A stretch of DNA of 64,000 nucleotides from assembly GCF_017565705.1 (NCBI RefSeq), contig NZ_JAGDYL010000008.1, forward strand, positions 62,001-126,000. Direction: 5' to 3'. The translations under genes were made by a program, and so were the position numbers. The DNA comes from Leucobacter ruminantium (lineage in GTDB: Bacteria; Actinomycetota; Actinomycetes; Actinomycetales; Microbacteriaceae). The notes beneath the pieces are model-generated. The model had not been told where the DNA came from. It searched no databases and was given only the letters and a program-made list of their open reading frames with translations. Below, one piece after another: positions 1 to 9,044 of the stretch (positions are counted from its first letter, which is position 1; every line of letters begins with the position of its first letter).

Positions 1-542
1 TGCCGCACGACGCGCACGCGCCGCGGCAGCTCCGCGAGCGCGCGGGAGTAGCACCAGGCGAGGTACTCGCCGTAGAGCGCGCGGCTCGGGTGCGACTCGG
101 GGCGCATCGTCGCGAGTTCGTCGCGGTAATCGGCCGCGAGCCTCGCGCGCACCGGGTGCGCTGCGAAGGTCGCGACGTGCGCGGGCGGCAGGGATCCCTC
201 GCCCGATGCCCGCGATCCCTCGCCCGCCCGCCCGCCGTCGCGCACGAGCACGCACCACTCGTAGAGCGTGGGGCCCGGCCGCACGGGCCCCGCAACCGTG
301 CTGCCCGGCTCGGTGAACAGCGTGACCGCGTGCGCGAGCGTGTTCATGCACAGCTCGCGGTCCTGGTCGGTACGCCAGATGCGCCCTGCGCCCGACTGCG
401 CCTCGTCGATCACGTGGAGCTCGAGCGGTGCATCGCCCGGCAGGACCTCGTCGAGGTTCGCGCCGAGGCGCTCGATGAGCGAGGTGCCCCGGGGGCCCGC
501 GCCGATGATGGCGATGGAGGGAGTGCGGGGCGCGGAAGGCAT
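1..542 (-). CDS. FAD/NAD(P)-binding protein, C-terminus beyond the window
   Basis: About 180 N-terminal residues are visible; the frame runs off the left edge. The start is an ATG at 542. The N-terminus carries a Rossmann dinucleotide-binding motif, IIGAGPRGTS, at residues 12-21, and the sequence continues with GAGRIWRTDQ and CMNTLAHAVTLF. This pattern fits the single-domain FAD/NAD(P)-binding family often annotated as NAD_binding_9. Such genes are commonly found beside the importer and CMD-domain genes that are divergently placed here (735-7640), so a redox role in the same pathway is inferred. A low-complexity stretch near residues 110-125 is encoded by two GGGATCCCTC-type motifs. The substrate is unknown. 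Confidence 0.75.
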   Translation of the reverse strand, partial: MPSAPRTPSIAIIGAGPRGTSLIERLGANLDEVLPGDAPLELHVIDEAQSGAGRIWRTDQDRELCMNTLAHAVTLFTEPGSTVAGPVRPGPTLYEWCVLVRDGGRAGEGSRASGEGSLPPAHVATFAAHPVRARLAADYRDELATMRPESHPSRALYGEYLAWCYSRALAELPRRVRVVR

Positions 543-654
543 GGATCCGTTATACGCGGAGCGCGCTCGGATGCGCGAGGCAGATGACCGAATGTAACGA
601 CGGGCGCGGTCGACGGCGTTCATGAACTTCTGTTACACCGATACTTTCTTCTGA

Positions 655-709
655 GTTATATCTCGCATAACAATAGCTTGTCCCGCTCGGGCCCCCGCGA
701 ATTCGCGGG
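655..709. promoter_or_regulatory. inverted repeats in the divergent promoter region of the importer operon
   Basis: Two inverted repeats lie upstream of the ATG at 735, in the least GC-rich stretch nearby. The first is GTTAT (655-659) and ATAAC (667-671) separated by 7 bases. The second is a perfect 16-bp palindrome, CCCGCGAATTCGCGGG, at 694-709. Their position between divergent genes and just before the importer ribosome-binding site suggests operator sites, but no cognate regulator can be assigned. Confidence 0.4.
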
Positions 710-734
710 CACATCACACTCAGAAGGAGTTCCC

Positions 735-2366
735 ATGAAGAAGCGCCGTGTCGCCTGGATCGGAGCCATCGCGGCCGTTGCGATCGCGATGACCGGCTGC
801 TCCGCGGGTGCGGGCGAGGGGGAGTCGTCGGGAGGCGGCACGCTCACCTACCTCGAACCGCAGACCTGGATCACGCTCTACCCGCCGCAGGGCGGCTTCT
901 ATCCGAACGGCGGCGTGATCAACCAGATCACCGACCGCCTGCTCTGGCAGAACCCCGAGACCCTCGAGCTCGAGCCCTGGATCGCCGCCGAGCTGCCAGA
1001 GGTCAACGCCGACGCCACCGAGTACGTCTTCAAGCTGCGCGAGGGCGTCACCTACTCGGACGGCACCCCGCTCGACGCCGAGAACGTCGTGAAGAACATC
1101 GACCTCTTCGGCAAGGGCGACCCCGACCGCGGCCTGCCGGTCTCCGAGGCCATCAACAACTACGACCACGGCGAGGTCGTCGACGAGCACACAGTGAGGT
1201 TCGTCTTCAGCGCCCCGTCGCCCGGCTTCGCGCAGGCCGTCTCCACGATCAACTCGGGCCTGCTCTCGAACGCGACGCTCGACCGCACGAGCGAGGAGTT
1301 CGGCCCGGGCAACGCGACGGAGATCATCGGCAGCGGTCCCTTCGTGATCGAGGACGAGAAGATCGGAAGCGAGCTCTCGCTCAAGACCCGAGAGGACTAC
1401 GACTGGGCGCCGGAGTCGCGCGAGCACCAGGGCGCGGCGCGCATCGACGGGGTCGATTTCATCGTCGCGAGCGAGGCCAGCGTGCGCGTCGGCACCGTGG
1501 TCTCGGGACAGGCGGATGTCGCGCGCACCATCCCCGCGCCCGACGAGAAGCAGTTCGACGCCGACGGCCTCGGCCTCGTGGCCGCGGCGACCAACGGCGT
1601 CGACAACAGCCTGAACTTCCGCTTCGGCCATCCGCTGCTGCAGGACATCCGTGTGCGGCAGGCGCTCATCGCCGGCATCGACCGCGAGGCTATCGTCGAT
1701 ACGCTCTTCACCGAGAACTATCCGCTCGCCACCGGCATCCTCGCCAAGAGCGCGCGCGGTTACACCGACACGTCGAGCTTCTACGTCTACGACCAGGACC
1801 GGGCGAAGCAGCTGCTCGACGAGGCGGGCTGGAAGCCGGGCGCCGATGGGATCCGCGAGAAGGACGGGCAGAAGCTCGAGCTCACCTTCAACGAGGCGCT
1901 GCCGCAGCCGCGCTCGAAGGAGGTCGTGACCCTCATCCAGGAACAGCTGGCGGAGATCGGCGTCGGCGTGAAGATCTTCCCCGGAGACCAGGTCGCGCAG
2001 GACGAGGCCCAGCGCAGCCTCGACACGATCCAGGTGTTCCACTCGATGGTGGGCCGCGCCGACTTCGACGTGCTGAAGTCGCAGCTCTACTCGGGCAACC
2101 GCAACGCACTCGTCAACAAGAACCCCGACACCGGCCAGATCTCGGACCCGGAACTCGACCGGCTGCTCGCGGCGATCGCCTCAGTTCCCACGACCGAGGA
2201 GCGCGAGGCCGCCTCGGCTGCGGCCCAGCAGTACATCGCCGATCAGGCCTACGTGCTGCCGCTGTTCGAGGAGCCGCAGGTGTTCGGCCTGCGCGACGCG
2301 GTGCAGGGCTTCACCACGGAATCGATCGGACGCCCCTCGTTCTACGACGTGACGCTCGAGGGGTGA
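735..2366 (+). CDS. ABC transporter substrate-binding lipoprotein, peptide/nickel (SBP family 5) type
   Basis: This is a 543-residue extracellular solute-binding protein. The ATG at 735 is chosen over an upstream in-frame ATG at 678 because AAGGAG lies 6 nt before it and it begins a proper lipoprotein signal: KKRR, a hydrophobic core and lipobox MTGC with Cys22. Typical family-5 features follow, including YVFKLREGVTYSDGTPLDA and LRDAVQGF near the C-terminus. The gene is first in an operon with two permeases, a fused ATPase and a CMD/alkylhydroperoxidase gene. That arrangement resembles the TIGR04027-TIGR04030 gene set, in which the binding protein is the KPN_01854 type (family knowledge from memory). 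The ligand is unknown; peptides, opines or an organosulfur compound are possible. Confidence 0.88.
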   Translation: MKKRRVAWIGAIAAVAIAMTGCSAGAGEGESSGGGTLTYLEPQTWITLYPPQGGFYPNGGVINQITDRLLWQNPETLELEPWIAAELPEVNADATEYVFKLREGVTYSDGTPLDAENVVKNIDLFGKGDPDRGLPVSEAINNYDHGEVVDEHTVRFVFSAPSPGFAQAVSTINSGLLSNATLDRTSEEFGPGNATEIIGSGPFVIEDEKIGSELSLKTREDYDWAPESREHQGAARIDGVDFIVASEASVRVGTVVSGQADVARTIPAPDEKQFDADGLGLVAAATNGVDNSLNFRFGHPLLQDIRVRQALIAGIDREAIVDTLFTENYPLATGILAKSARGYTDTSSFYVYDQDRAKQLLDEAGWKPGADGIREKDGQKLELTFNEALPQPRSKEVVTLIQEQLAEIGVGVKIFPGDQVAQDEAQRSLDTIQVFHSMVGRADFDVLKSQLYSGNRNALVNKNPDTGQISDPELDRLLAAIASVPTTEEREAASAAAQQYIADQAYVLPLFEEPQVFGLRDAVQGFTTESIGRPSFYDVTLEG

Positions 2367-2376
2367 ACCGCATCCG

Positions 2377-3375
2377 ATGACTCCCATCGCGCTGCTCCGC
2401 CGTGTGGGCCAGGCACTGCTCGTGCTGGTCCTGGCCTACACCGGAGCCTACATCCTGCTCGCGGCGCTGCCGGGCGACGCCGTCATGGCGCGCTACGGCA
2501 GCCCCGAGCTGGGCCTCAGCGAGGCGCAGCTCGCCGAGATCCGCGCCACCTATGGCGCGGATCGCCCGCCGCTCGTGCGCTACCTCGAGTCGATCGGGGC
2601 CTTCCTGCGCGGCGACCTCGGCTACTCCGCGCAGAGCGGGGCGAAGGTATCCGACCTCCTCGCCGAGGCGCTGCCGTCGAGCCTCGCGCTCGCGTCGATC
2701 GCGCTCGTCGGCGCGGTCTTCCTGGCCGTTGTGATCGCCTTCACCGCGAGCTACGGGCGCGGTGCCTGGCTGCGTCGCGTCTTCCGCAACCTGCCGCCGC
2801 TGTTCGTCTCGCTGCCGGTGTTCTGGGTGGGCATCGTGCTCATCCAGGTGTTCTCGTTCAAGCTCGGCCTGATCCCCGTGATCGGGGCGAGCGAGGCGCA
2901 GTCGCTCGTGCTGCCGGCGCTGACCCTGATGGTGCCGATCGCGGCACCGATCGCGCAGGTGTTCCTGCGCAGCATCGACGAGGTGCGCGAGCAGCCGTTC
3001 GTCGCGGTCACGCAGGCCCGTGGCGCGAGCACGAGCTGGCTGCTGTGGCGCGGGGTCGCCCCCAACGCGCTCCTGCCCGTGCTCACGATGGCCGGTCTGC
3101 TCTTCGGCGAGCTCGTCGGCGGCGCGATCGTCACCGAATCGGTGTTCGGGCGCACCGGCATCGGGCACCTCACGGCGCAGGCCGTCGCGAACCGCGACAC
3201 CCCGGTGCTGCTCGCCGTCGTGGTGATCGCGACGGTCGTCTTCGTGACCATCAACCTGGTGGTCGATCTGCTGTACCCGCTGCTCGATCCGAGGCTGCGC
3301 CAGCGCACCGGCGGCTCACGGCGCGACGCGTCCGTCGCCCCGACCGCCCCCATCTCACAGGAGGCCGCCGCATGA
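2377..3375 (+). CDS. ABC transporter permease, DppB/OppB type
   Basis: The 332-residue integral membrane protein has about six predicted membrane segments. It shows the BPD_transp_1 EAA loop as QARGASTSWLLWRGVAPN (about residues 214-231) and the conserved FGRTGIGHLTAQAV near the C-terminus. The N-terminus, RRVGQALLVLVLAYTGAYIL, is the usual first helix of DppB-type permeases. It starts 10 nt after the binding-protein gene, and its stop overlaps the next ATG by 4 nt, so it is co-translated with the partner permease. Confidence 0.9.
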   Translation: MTPIALLRRVGQALLVLVLAYTGAYILLAALPGDAVMARYGSPELGLSEAQLAEIRATYGADRPPLVRYLESIGAFLRGDLGYSAQSGAKVSDLLAEALPSSLALASIALVGAVFLAVVIAFTASYGRGAWLRRVFRNLPPLFVSLPVFWVGIVLIQVFSFKLGLIPVIGASEAQSLVLPALTLMVPIAAPIAQVFLRSIDEVREQPFVAVTQARGASTSWLLWRGVAPNALLPVLTMAGLLFGELVGGAIVTESVFGRTGIGHLTAQAVANRDTPVLLAVVVIATVVFVTINLVVDLLYPLLDPRLRQRTGGSRRDASVAPTAPISQEAAA

Positions 3376-4262
3376 GCGCGATCGAACTCGCATCGGGAAT
3401 CGGCGCATCGCCTCGTCCGAGCGGTGTGCGCCGCCCGCGTCTGCGCGCGCTCGGCTCGACTGCGCTCGGCCTCGGCACGATCGTGCCGCTCGCCGTGCTG
3501 GCGATCGCCCTCGCCTGGGCCGTCGCTCCCGGCCTCTTCACCTCGGCGAGCCCGACCGAATCGGTCGGCGCCGCGCTCCAGGCCCCGAGCATCGAGCACT
3601 GGTTCGGCACCGACTCGACCGGCCGCGACCTGTTCGCGCGAGTCGTCTACGGCGCCTCCCAGTCGATCACCGCGGCGCTGCTCGCCGTGGGCGTCGGGCT
3701 CGTGTTCGGACTGCTCATCGGCGTGGTCGCCGGCGCGGTCGGCGGTCTCGTCGACGAGGCGCTGATGCGCGTCGTCGACGTGCTCCTCGCGATCCCCACG
3801 CTGCTGCTCTCGCTGAGCGTCGTCATCCTCCTGGGCTTCGGCACCGCCAACGCTGCCATCGCCGTCGGCGTGACCTCGGTCGCGGTGTTCGCGCGGCTCT
3901 CCCGCTCGCAGGTCGTGGGGGTTCGGGCGAGCGAGTACGTCGAGGCGGCCTACGGCTCGGGTGGCACCTTCTTCGGCGTGCTGCGCAGGCATATCCTGCC
4001 GAACTCCCTCACGCCCGTCATCGCGCTCGCGGCGCTCCAGCTGGGCTCCGCGATCCTGCAGATCTCGACCCTCGGCTTCCTCGGCTACGGCGCGCCGCCG
4101 CCCACGCCGGAGTGGGGGCTGCTCATCGCCGAGGGGCGCAACTACGTGGCCACCGCCTGGTGGATCACGACGCTGCCGGGCCTGGTGGTCGTCGCCATCG
4201 TGCTCGCAACCAACCGCCTGAGCCGGGCCATCGGCGCGCGCAGCGCCACAGGAGGATCCTGA
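3372..4262 (+). CDS. ABC transporter permease, DppC/OppC type
   Basis: A 296-residue permease. The start codon at 3372 sits in an ATGA overlap with the preceding permease. After a cytoplasmic N-terminus and the first helix comes HWFGTDSTGRDLFARVVYGA, the signature of DppC-type subunits, and an EAA loop EAAYGSGGTFFGVLRRHILPN. The C-terminal segment contains GFLGYGAPPPTPEWG, also typical. It forms the heterodimeric channel with the upstream DppB-type subunit. Its stop overlaps the ATPase start (TGATG). Confidence 0.9.
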   Translation: MSAIELASGIGASPRPSGVRRPRLRALGSTALGLGTIVPLAVLAIALAWAVAPGLFTSASPTESVGAALQAPSIEHWFGTDSTGRDLFARVVYGASQSITAALLAVGVGLVFGLLIGVVAGAVGGLVDEALMRVVDVLLAIPTLLLSLSVVILLGFGTANAAIAVGVTSVAVFARLSRSQVVGVRASEYVEAAYGSGGTFFGVLRRHILPNSLTPVIALAALQLGSAILQISTLGFLGYGAPPPTPEWGLLIAEGRNYVATAWWITTLPGLVVVAIVLATNRLSRAIGARSATGGS

Positions 4263-6091
4263 TGAACGCATCGATCGCGAACGCCGCCACCGCTGCGGTC
4301 CGCCCCGCCACGGCACCGCAGGCCGGGGCCGCTCCGGCCGGGGGCGCGCAGGTCTCGGGCGCTTCGCCCGCCTCCGCGCCGCTCCTGAGCATCCGCGACC
4401 TCGTGGTGCAGTACCGCACCGAGCGAGGTACCGTCGACGCCGTGCGCGGCGTGGGCTTCGACGTCGAGCCGGGCAGGGTCACCGCCGTCGTCGGCGAGTC
4501 CGGCTCCGGCAAGACGACCGTGGCGCAGTCCGTCATGGGGTTGCTCGCCTCGAACGGGCGCATCGCCGGCGGCAGCATCGTGCTCTCCGAGCGTCGGCTC
4601 GGCACCACCGAGCTCGTCGGCTTGCCCGAGCGGCGCTGGCAGGACCTGCGGGGCCGCTGCATCGGGCTGATCCCCCAGGATCCCGGCAACTCCCTCGACC
4701 CCGTCAAGAGCGTCGGACGCTCGATCAGCGAGTCGCTGCGCATCCACGGCAGGCCGAGCCGGGGAGAGGTGCGCGATCGGGTGCACGCGCTGCTCGAGCA
4801 GGTGGGGATCGACGACCCGATCCGTCGCGCCAGGCAGTACCCGCACGAGTTCTCCGGCGGCATGCGGCAGCGCGTGCTGATCGCGGCGGCGATCGCCAAC
4901 AACCCGGAGCTGATCATCGCCGATGAACCGACATCGGCGCTCGACGTCACCGTGCAGCGCACCGTGCTCGACCTCATCGACCGGCTGCGCGAGGAGACGG
5001 GAACCGGGGTGCTGTTCATCACCCACGACCTCGCTGTCGCGGCCGACCGGGCGGACACCGTCGTCGTGATGCGCGGCGGAGAGGTGCAGGAGGAGGGGCC
5101 GAGCGCGCGCGTGCTCGCCCACCCCGCCTCCGACTACACGCGGCAGCTCATGGACGACGCCCCCTCGTTCGGGCACGTGCTCGTTCGCGAGCGGGCGCGG
5201 CCCTCCGATCCCGAGCGCGCCGGGTCGGCCGACGCGGGCGGGGCGACCGACAAGCCCGATGCGACCGACGAGCCCGATGCGGCCGGCGCAGCGGGGGCGT
5301 CCGCCCCGCTGCTCGAGGTGCGCGGCCTGCGGCAGCGCTTCGGCCGCGGAGCCGACGCCTTCGTCGCCGTGGACGACGTGTCGTTCACAGTCGCGCGCGG
5401 CACCACCCACGCCATCGTGGGCGAATCGGGCTCGGGCAAGACCACGACCGGACGCGCCATCGCGGGCTTCGCGAAGCCGAGCGCCGGCTCCATCCGGGTC
5501 GACGGCTCCGAGATCACGGGACTGCGCGGCCGGGCGCTGCGCGAGTTCCGCCGCAAGACGCAGCTCGTCTACCAGAACCCCTACGGCTCGCTCGATCCCC
5601 GGCTGAGCGTCGGGCAGACCCTCCTCGAACCCCTGCGCAACTTCGGCATCGGCGCGCGGAGCGAGCACGCCGACCGCGTGGCCCGCGCGCTCGAACTCGT
5701 CGCGCTGCCGACCGACTTCGCCCACCGGCGTCCCCGCGAGCTCTCGGGCGGGCAGCGGCAGCGCGTCGCGATCGCGCGGGCGCTCATCATCGACCCCGAA
5801 CTCGTGGTGCTCGACGAGGCCGTCTCCGCGCTCGACGTGACGGTGCAGGCCCAGATCCTGCGACTGCTCGCCGAGCTGCAGGACGAGCTGGGGCTCACCT
5901 ACGTGTTCATATCGCACGACCTCGCCGTCGTGAGGCAGATCTCCGACACGGTCTCGGTGCTGCAGCGCGGGCGGCAGGTGGAGCACGGGGAGACCGAGCG
6001 CGTCTTCGCCGACGCGCAGCACCCCTACACGCGGCGGCTCATTGACGCGATCCCCGGGCGCTCGCTCGCATCAGGGCACTGGGTGATCTGA
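4262..6091 (+). CDS. fused dual ABC transporter ATP-binding protein (DppD-DppF type)
   Basis: This 609-residue protein joins two nucleotide-binding domains that are separate in classical oligopeptide systems. Domain 1 (about residues 40-290) has Walker A GESGSGKTT, signature FSGGMRQRV and Walker B LIIADEPTSALD. Domain 2 (about 345-605) has Walker A GESGSGKTT, signature LSGGQRQRV and Walker B LVVLDEAVSALD, with AV replacing the usual PT. Each domain is followed by the oligopeptide-type tail (HPYTRRLIDAIPG in the second). The linker has a short tandem repeat encoding PDATDEPDA, which suggests recent slippage. The ATG at 4262 overlaps the permease stop, so translation is probably coupled. Confidence 0.9.
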   Translation: MNASIANAATAAVRPATAPQAGAAPAGGAQVSGASPASAPLLSIRDLVVQYRTERGTVDAVRGVGFDVEPGRVTAVVGESGSGKTTVAQSVMGLLASNGRIAGGSIVLSERRLGTTELVGLPERRWQDLRGRCIGLIPQDPGNSLDPVKSVGRSISESLRIHGRPSRGEVRDRVHALLEQVGIDDPIRRARQYPHEFSGGMRQRVLIAAAIANNPELIIADEPTSALDVTVQRTVLDLIDRLREETGTGVLFITHDLAVAADRADTVVVMRGGEVQEEGPSARVLAHPASDYTRQLMDDAPSFGHVLVRERARPSDPERAGSADAGGATDKPDATDEPDAAGAAGASAPLLEVRGLRQRFGRGADAFVAVDDVSFTVARGTTHAIVGESGSGKTTTGRAIAGFAKPSAGSIRVDGSEITGLRGRALREFRRKTQLVYQNPYGSLDPRLSVGQTLLEPLRNFGIGARSEHADRVARALELVALPTDFAHRRPRELSGGQRQRVAIARALIIDPELVVLDEAVSALDVTVQAQILRLLAELQDELGLTYVFISHDLAVVRQISDTVSVLQRGRQVEHGETERVFADAQHPYTRRLIDAIPGRSLASGHWVI

Positions 6092-6197
6092 GCGACGCCG
6101 CCCCCCGATCCCTCGCCCGCCCTGATCCCTCACCCACCCCCGACCGCGCCCGATCACGGCGCACGCACCGCGCACCGCGCAGAGGAGGACACCCGAC

Positions 6198-7640
6198 ATG
6201 ACCACCACCGACCCCGATACTCCCGACATCGCGCCCCTCGCTCCAGACGTGCTCGACGCGCTCGCGGGCATCGCCCCCGGCGACGCGCTCGACGCCGCGC
6301 GCCGCCGCAGGCCCGACGCCCGCGCGCACGCCCAGGGCAGCTTCGCAGCGCTCTTCCTGCCCGCCGATGCCTCGCAGGTGTCGCTCGCCGAGCGCGCCGC
6401 GGTCGCGCTCTTCGTCGCCCGACTGCACGGAGACTCCTCCGCCGTCGCGTTCTACGGCGCCCTGCTGCGCGCCACCGAGGAGAACCCGAGCACGGCGTCG
6501 GGCATCGGACGCCTCGAGGCGCTCATCGTCTCCGAGGCCGGACGCGCCTCGGGCAGAGGCCCCTACGGCGCCTTCCGCGCCGAGAATGCGCCGGAGAGCA
6601 CCGCCGGCCCCGTCTACGAGGTCGACGCCCTGGAGACCGCCTACCTGCTCGGCGACCGGCTGGCGGCCGCGCTCGAACACGCCCACCTGCTCGTGCTGCA
6701 CCCGCGCGACGCGCAGCGCGACCACCTCGAAGCGCTGCTCGAGGCGGGCTGGAGCACGACGGGCGTCGTCACGCTCTCCCAGCTGATCTCGTTCCTCGCG
6801 TTCCAACTTCGCGTCGCGCAGGGCTTCGGTGCGCTGCGGGCGAGCCTCGGCGCGGGCGGCGATGCTGTCGGAGCGGGCGAGGGATCCGGTTCGCCCGAAC
6901 TGCGCGGCGCGCCGACCGAGGAGGGCGCCGCCGCGGCCGCCGCTCCCGGGAGCGACCGGCAGCGTCTCGAGGCGCTCGCCGCCGAGGTCGCGGCCGCCGC
7001 GGCGCAGCGACTGGGTGACGGCCCCGGGCGGATCCCTGTCGGAACCGCCGAGCATCTGCCGCCAGCGCCCCGGGTGACGGAGCCGCCGCGCTTCACACAG
7101 GACGCCCTCGGCTGGAAGCCCTGGCTCGAGCCGCTGCCCGCAGCCGACTTCACCGAGCGGCACTACCGGGCGCTCGTCGAGCGCGACCGGGTGCACATGC
7201 CCTACTTCCGGCTGCTCGCCCGCGACCCGGAGGCGCTGCTCGAGCGCACGCTCACCGACCTCGACATCTTCACCAACGCCGATGCCGGCCTGCCCCGCGC
7301 CGACCGCGAGATCGCGGCGGCGGCGGCCTCCCGATACAACGGTTGCGTGTTCTGTGCCTCCGTGCACTCGCGCTTCGCGACGGAGAACGGCGCCGATCGG
7401 GACGAGGTGCAGCGGCTGCTCGACGAGGGTGTCGCCGCGCGCATCTCGCCGCGCTGGGACGCGCTCATCGACGCCACCGTCGCACTGACCGCGACGCCGC
7501 CCCGCTTCGGCGGCGCCGAGGTCGCGGCCCTCCGAGACGCCGGATTCGACGAGCTCGCGGTGGTCGACGCGATCCAGGCCGGAGCCTTCTTCAACTGGGC
7601 CAACCGCCTCATGCTGTCGCTCGGCGAGCCCAGCGTCTGA
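6198..7640 (+). CDS. CMD-domain/alkylhydroperoxidase fusion protein (Avi_7170-Avi_7169 type)
   Basis: This 480-residue protein has two helical carboxymuconolactone-decarboxylase-like halves. The N-terminal half (about 1-200) resembles the CMD Avi_7170 family and lacks an obvious CxxC. An Ala/Gly-rich linker spans about 215-275. The C-terminal half (about 295-480) has the AhpD-like redox motif NGCVFCASVHSRF with Cys383, Cys386 and His390, matching the peroxidase-like Avi_7169 family. In many genomes these are separate genes beside a family-5 ABC importer, a flavin monooxygenase and a FAD/NAD(P)-binding protein (family knowledge). Here the fused gene follows the importer by about 100 nt and starts after AGAGGAGG. 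Peroxide or thiol chemistry on an imported compound is inferred; the substrate is unknown. Confidence 0.78.
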   Translation: MTTTDPDTPDIAPLAPDVLDALAGIAPGDALDAARRRRPDARAHAQGSFAALFLPADASQVSLAERAAVALFVARLHGDSSAVAFYGALLRATEENPSTASGIGRLEALIVSEAGRASGRGPYGAFRAENAPESTAGPVYEVDALETAYLLGDRLAAALEHAHLLVLHPRDAQRDHLEALLEAGWSTTGVVTLSQLISFLAFQLRVAQGFGALRASLGAGGDAVGAGEGSGSPELRGAPTEEGAAAAAAPGSDRQRLEALAAEVAAAAAQRLGDGPGRIPVGTAEHLPPAPRVTEPPRFTQDALGWKPWLEPLPAADFTERHYRALVERDRVHMPYFRLLARDPEALLERTLTDLDIFTNADAGLPRADREIAAAAASRYNGCVFCASVHSRFATENGADRDEVQRLLDEGVAARISPRWDALIDATVALTATPPRFGGAEVAALRDAGFDELAVVDAIQAGAFFNWANRLMLSLGEPSV

Positions 7641-7651
7641 GGCGGTGTCGC

Positions 7652-8452
7652 TCAACCCGCGGCGCGACGCCGGTACTCGCTCGGGGTGACGCCGAGCACC
7701 GCCTTGAAGTCGGTCGTGAAGTGGGCGTGGTCGGAGTAGCCGAGCTCACCGGCGAGCGCGGCGATGGTGGGCGCGTCGCCCTCGCGCAGCCGCTGCGCGC
7801 CCTCCTGCAGACGGCGCCTGCGGATCATCGAGTGCAGCGACAGCCCGAAGAAGCGATCGGCGGTCCGCTGCAGCGTGCGCGTCGATGCGTGCACGCGGTC
7901 GGGAAGCTGGTCGACGCGGATGACCGAGGGATCCGCCAGCGCGTCGGCCAGGCGGTTCGCGAGCTCCCCGTCGCTCGACCCCGATGCGTCGGGGCGCGGG
8001 ACGCGCTCGGCGACCCATCGCGAGAGCAGCGCGACCGCGCGCTCGCGGCGCCGGCCTCCCGATGCGTTCGGATCCTGCATCGCGTCTCTCACACGCGCGA
8101 GCAGCGCGTCGTCGGCGACGGGCCGTGCCGAATCGCGGATCGCGGCCGGGCTCGGCACCAGCGCGGGCACCGCTGCGGGCCGCAGCAGCGCGCCCACCGC
8201 CCAGCCCCGGCCAGTCAGCACCCGATCGGAGCGGCGGGTGGTGGGTCCGACCGCCGTGACGCCCTGCGGCTCGACGACGAGGTTGCACGCCGGGAACGGC
8301 AGCAGCTCCTGGCGCGACTCCTGGCCCGGCGCGAGATCCCACTCGGGGATCCAGAACCATCGCACCGCGTGCTCCACCTCGGGGTCAGGTGCGAGTCGAT
8401 GGAACTCCGGCAGGCGCCGGGGGTAGAGAATGCCGCGCCGATCCTCGTCCAT
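7652..8452 (-). CDS. AraC-family transcriptional regulator
   Basis: A 266-residue regulator whose ATG is preceded by AAGGAG. The N-terminal two-thirds (HAVRWFWIPEWDLAPGQESR) resembles the DUF6597 ligand-sensing domain found with AraC-type DNA-binding domains. The C-terminal 100 residues form two helix-turn-helix units, with the second as LAGELGYSDHAHFTTDFKAV followed by GVTPSEYRR, the classic AraC C-terminal signature. It is divergent from the VOC gene at 8541 and probably controls it. It converges on the CMD fusion gene with an 11-nt gap. Confidence 0.88.
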   Translation of the reverse strand: MDEDRRGILYPRRLPEFHRLAPDPEVEHAVRWFWIPEWDLAPGQESRQELLPFPACNLVVEPQGVTAVGPTTRRSDRVLTGRGWAVGALLRPAAVPALVPSPAAIRDSARPVADDALLARVRDAMQDPNASGGRRRERAVALLSRWVAERVPRPDASGSSDGELANRLADALADPSVIRVDQLPDRVHASTRTLQRTADRFFGLSLHSMIRRRRLQEGAQRLREGDAPTIAALAGELGYSDHAHFTTDFKAVLGVTPSEYRRRAAG

Positions 8453-8528
8453 CGTGCTCCTTCGACCCGACTGCCTTCGCCTCCGGGGATCTGGCGCGAA
8501 TCTGCAAGCCCCGCCCCGAGCCCGATCC

Positions 8529-8540
8529 TACGCTGAGGGC
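8529..8540 (+). promoter_or_regulatory. leaderless -10 box for the VOC gene
   Basis: TACGCT (8529-8534) lies 6 nt before the ATG at 8541, the TANNNT spacing that yields a transcript beginning at the start codon. No ribosome-binding site lies between them. Confidence 0.55.
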
Positions 8541-9044
8541 ATGAACGCACACGAGACACGCGCCGCGAACGGCGCGCACACCACGAACGGCATGCCGCAC
8601 GGCGCCACCAGCCTCACCCCCTTCCTCGCGATTCCCCGCGCAGCGGAGGCGATCGAGTTCTACCGAGACGTCTTCGGCGCGCGCGTCATCGACGTCACCG
8701 AGATGGGCGGCGTCGTGGCGCACGCCGACCTCGATTTCGGCACCGGGCACCTGCAGCTCGGCGAACCGATGCCCGACTACCACCTCGTCGCCGGCCCCGA
8801 GGGCGAGGACGACTGCTACTCCATGGGCATCTACGTGCCCGATGTCGACACCGTCGTGGAGCGCGCGGTCGCCGCCGGCGCCACGGTGCGCGAGGCGCCG
8901 AGCGACTTCGTGTCGGGCGACCGCTTTGCGAGCATCCGCGACCCCTTCGGCGTGCGCTGGTCGGTGATGACGCGCGTCGAGGACCTGTCGGAGGAGGAGA
9001 GCGCCGCCCGCGTGCGGGAGTGGGCGCGATCCTTTGAAGGGTGA
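8541..9044 (+). CDS. VOC-superfamily (glyoxalase/PhnB-like) protein
   Basis: A 167-residue protein with one vicinal-oxygen-chelate domain: LTPFLAIPRAAEAIEFYRDV, then a mid-section with HADLDFGTGHLQLGEP, and DRFASIRDPFGVRWSVMTRV near the end, as in PhnB/YdeM-like proteins. The sequence does not fix whether it is a lyase, dioxygenase or binding protein. The start at 8541 is supported by the leaderless promoter. Divergent transcription from the AraC-family gene suggests control by that regulator. The last codons lie inside the first unit border of a repeat array (9043-9222). Confidence 0.8.
   Translation: MNAHETRAANGAHTTNGMPHGATSLTPFLAIPRAAEAIEFYRDVFGARVIDVTEMGGVVAHADLDFGTGHLQLGEPMPDYHLVAGPEGEDDCYSMGIYVPDVDTVVERAVAAGATVREAPSDFVSGDRFASIRDPFGVRWSVMTRVEDLSEEESAARVREWARSFEG

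Noticed and set aside
4142-6022. Long antisense open frame opposite the dual ATPase; similar ones at 12876-15053, 31111-33141, 35508-37883 and 44120-46258
   Set aside because: They mirror real genes with clear families on the other strand, have Arg/Ala/Gly-rich compositions without motifs, and arise from high GC at third positions.
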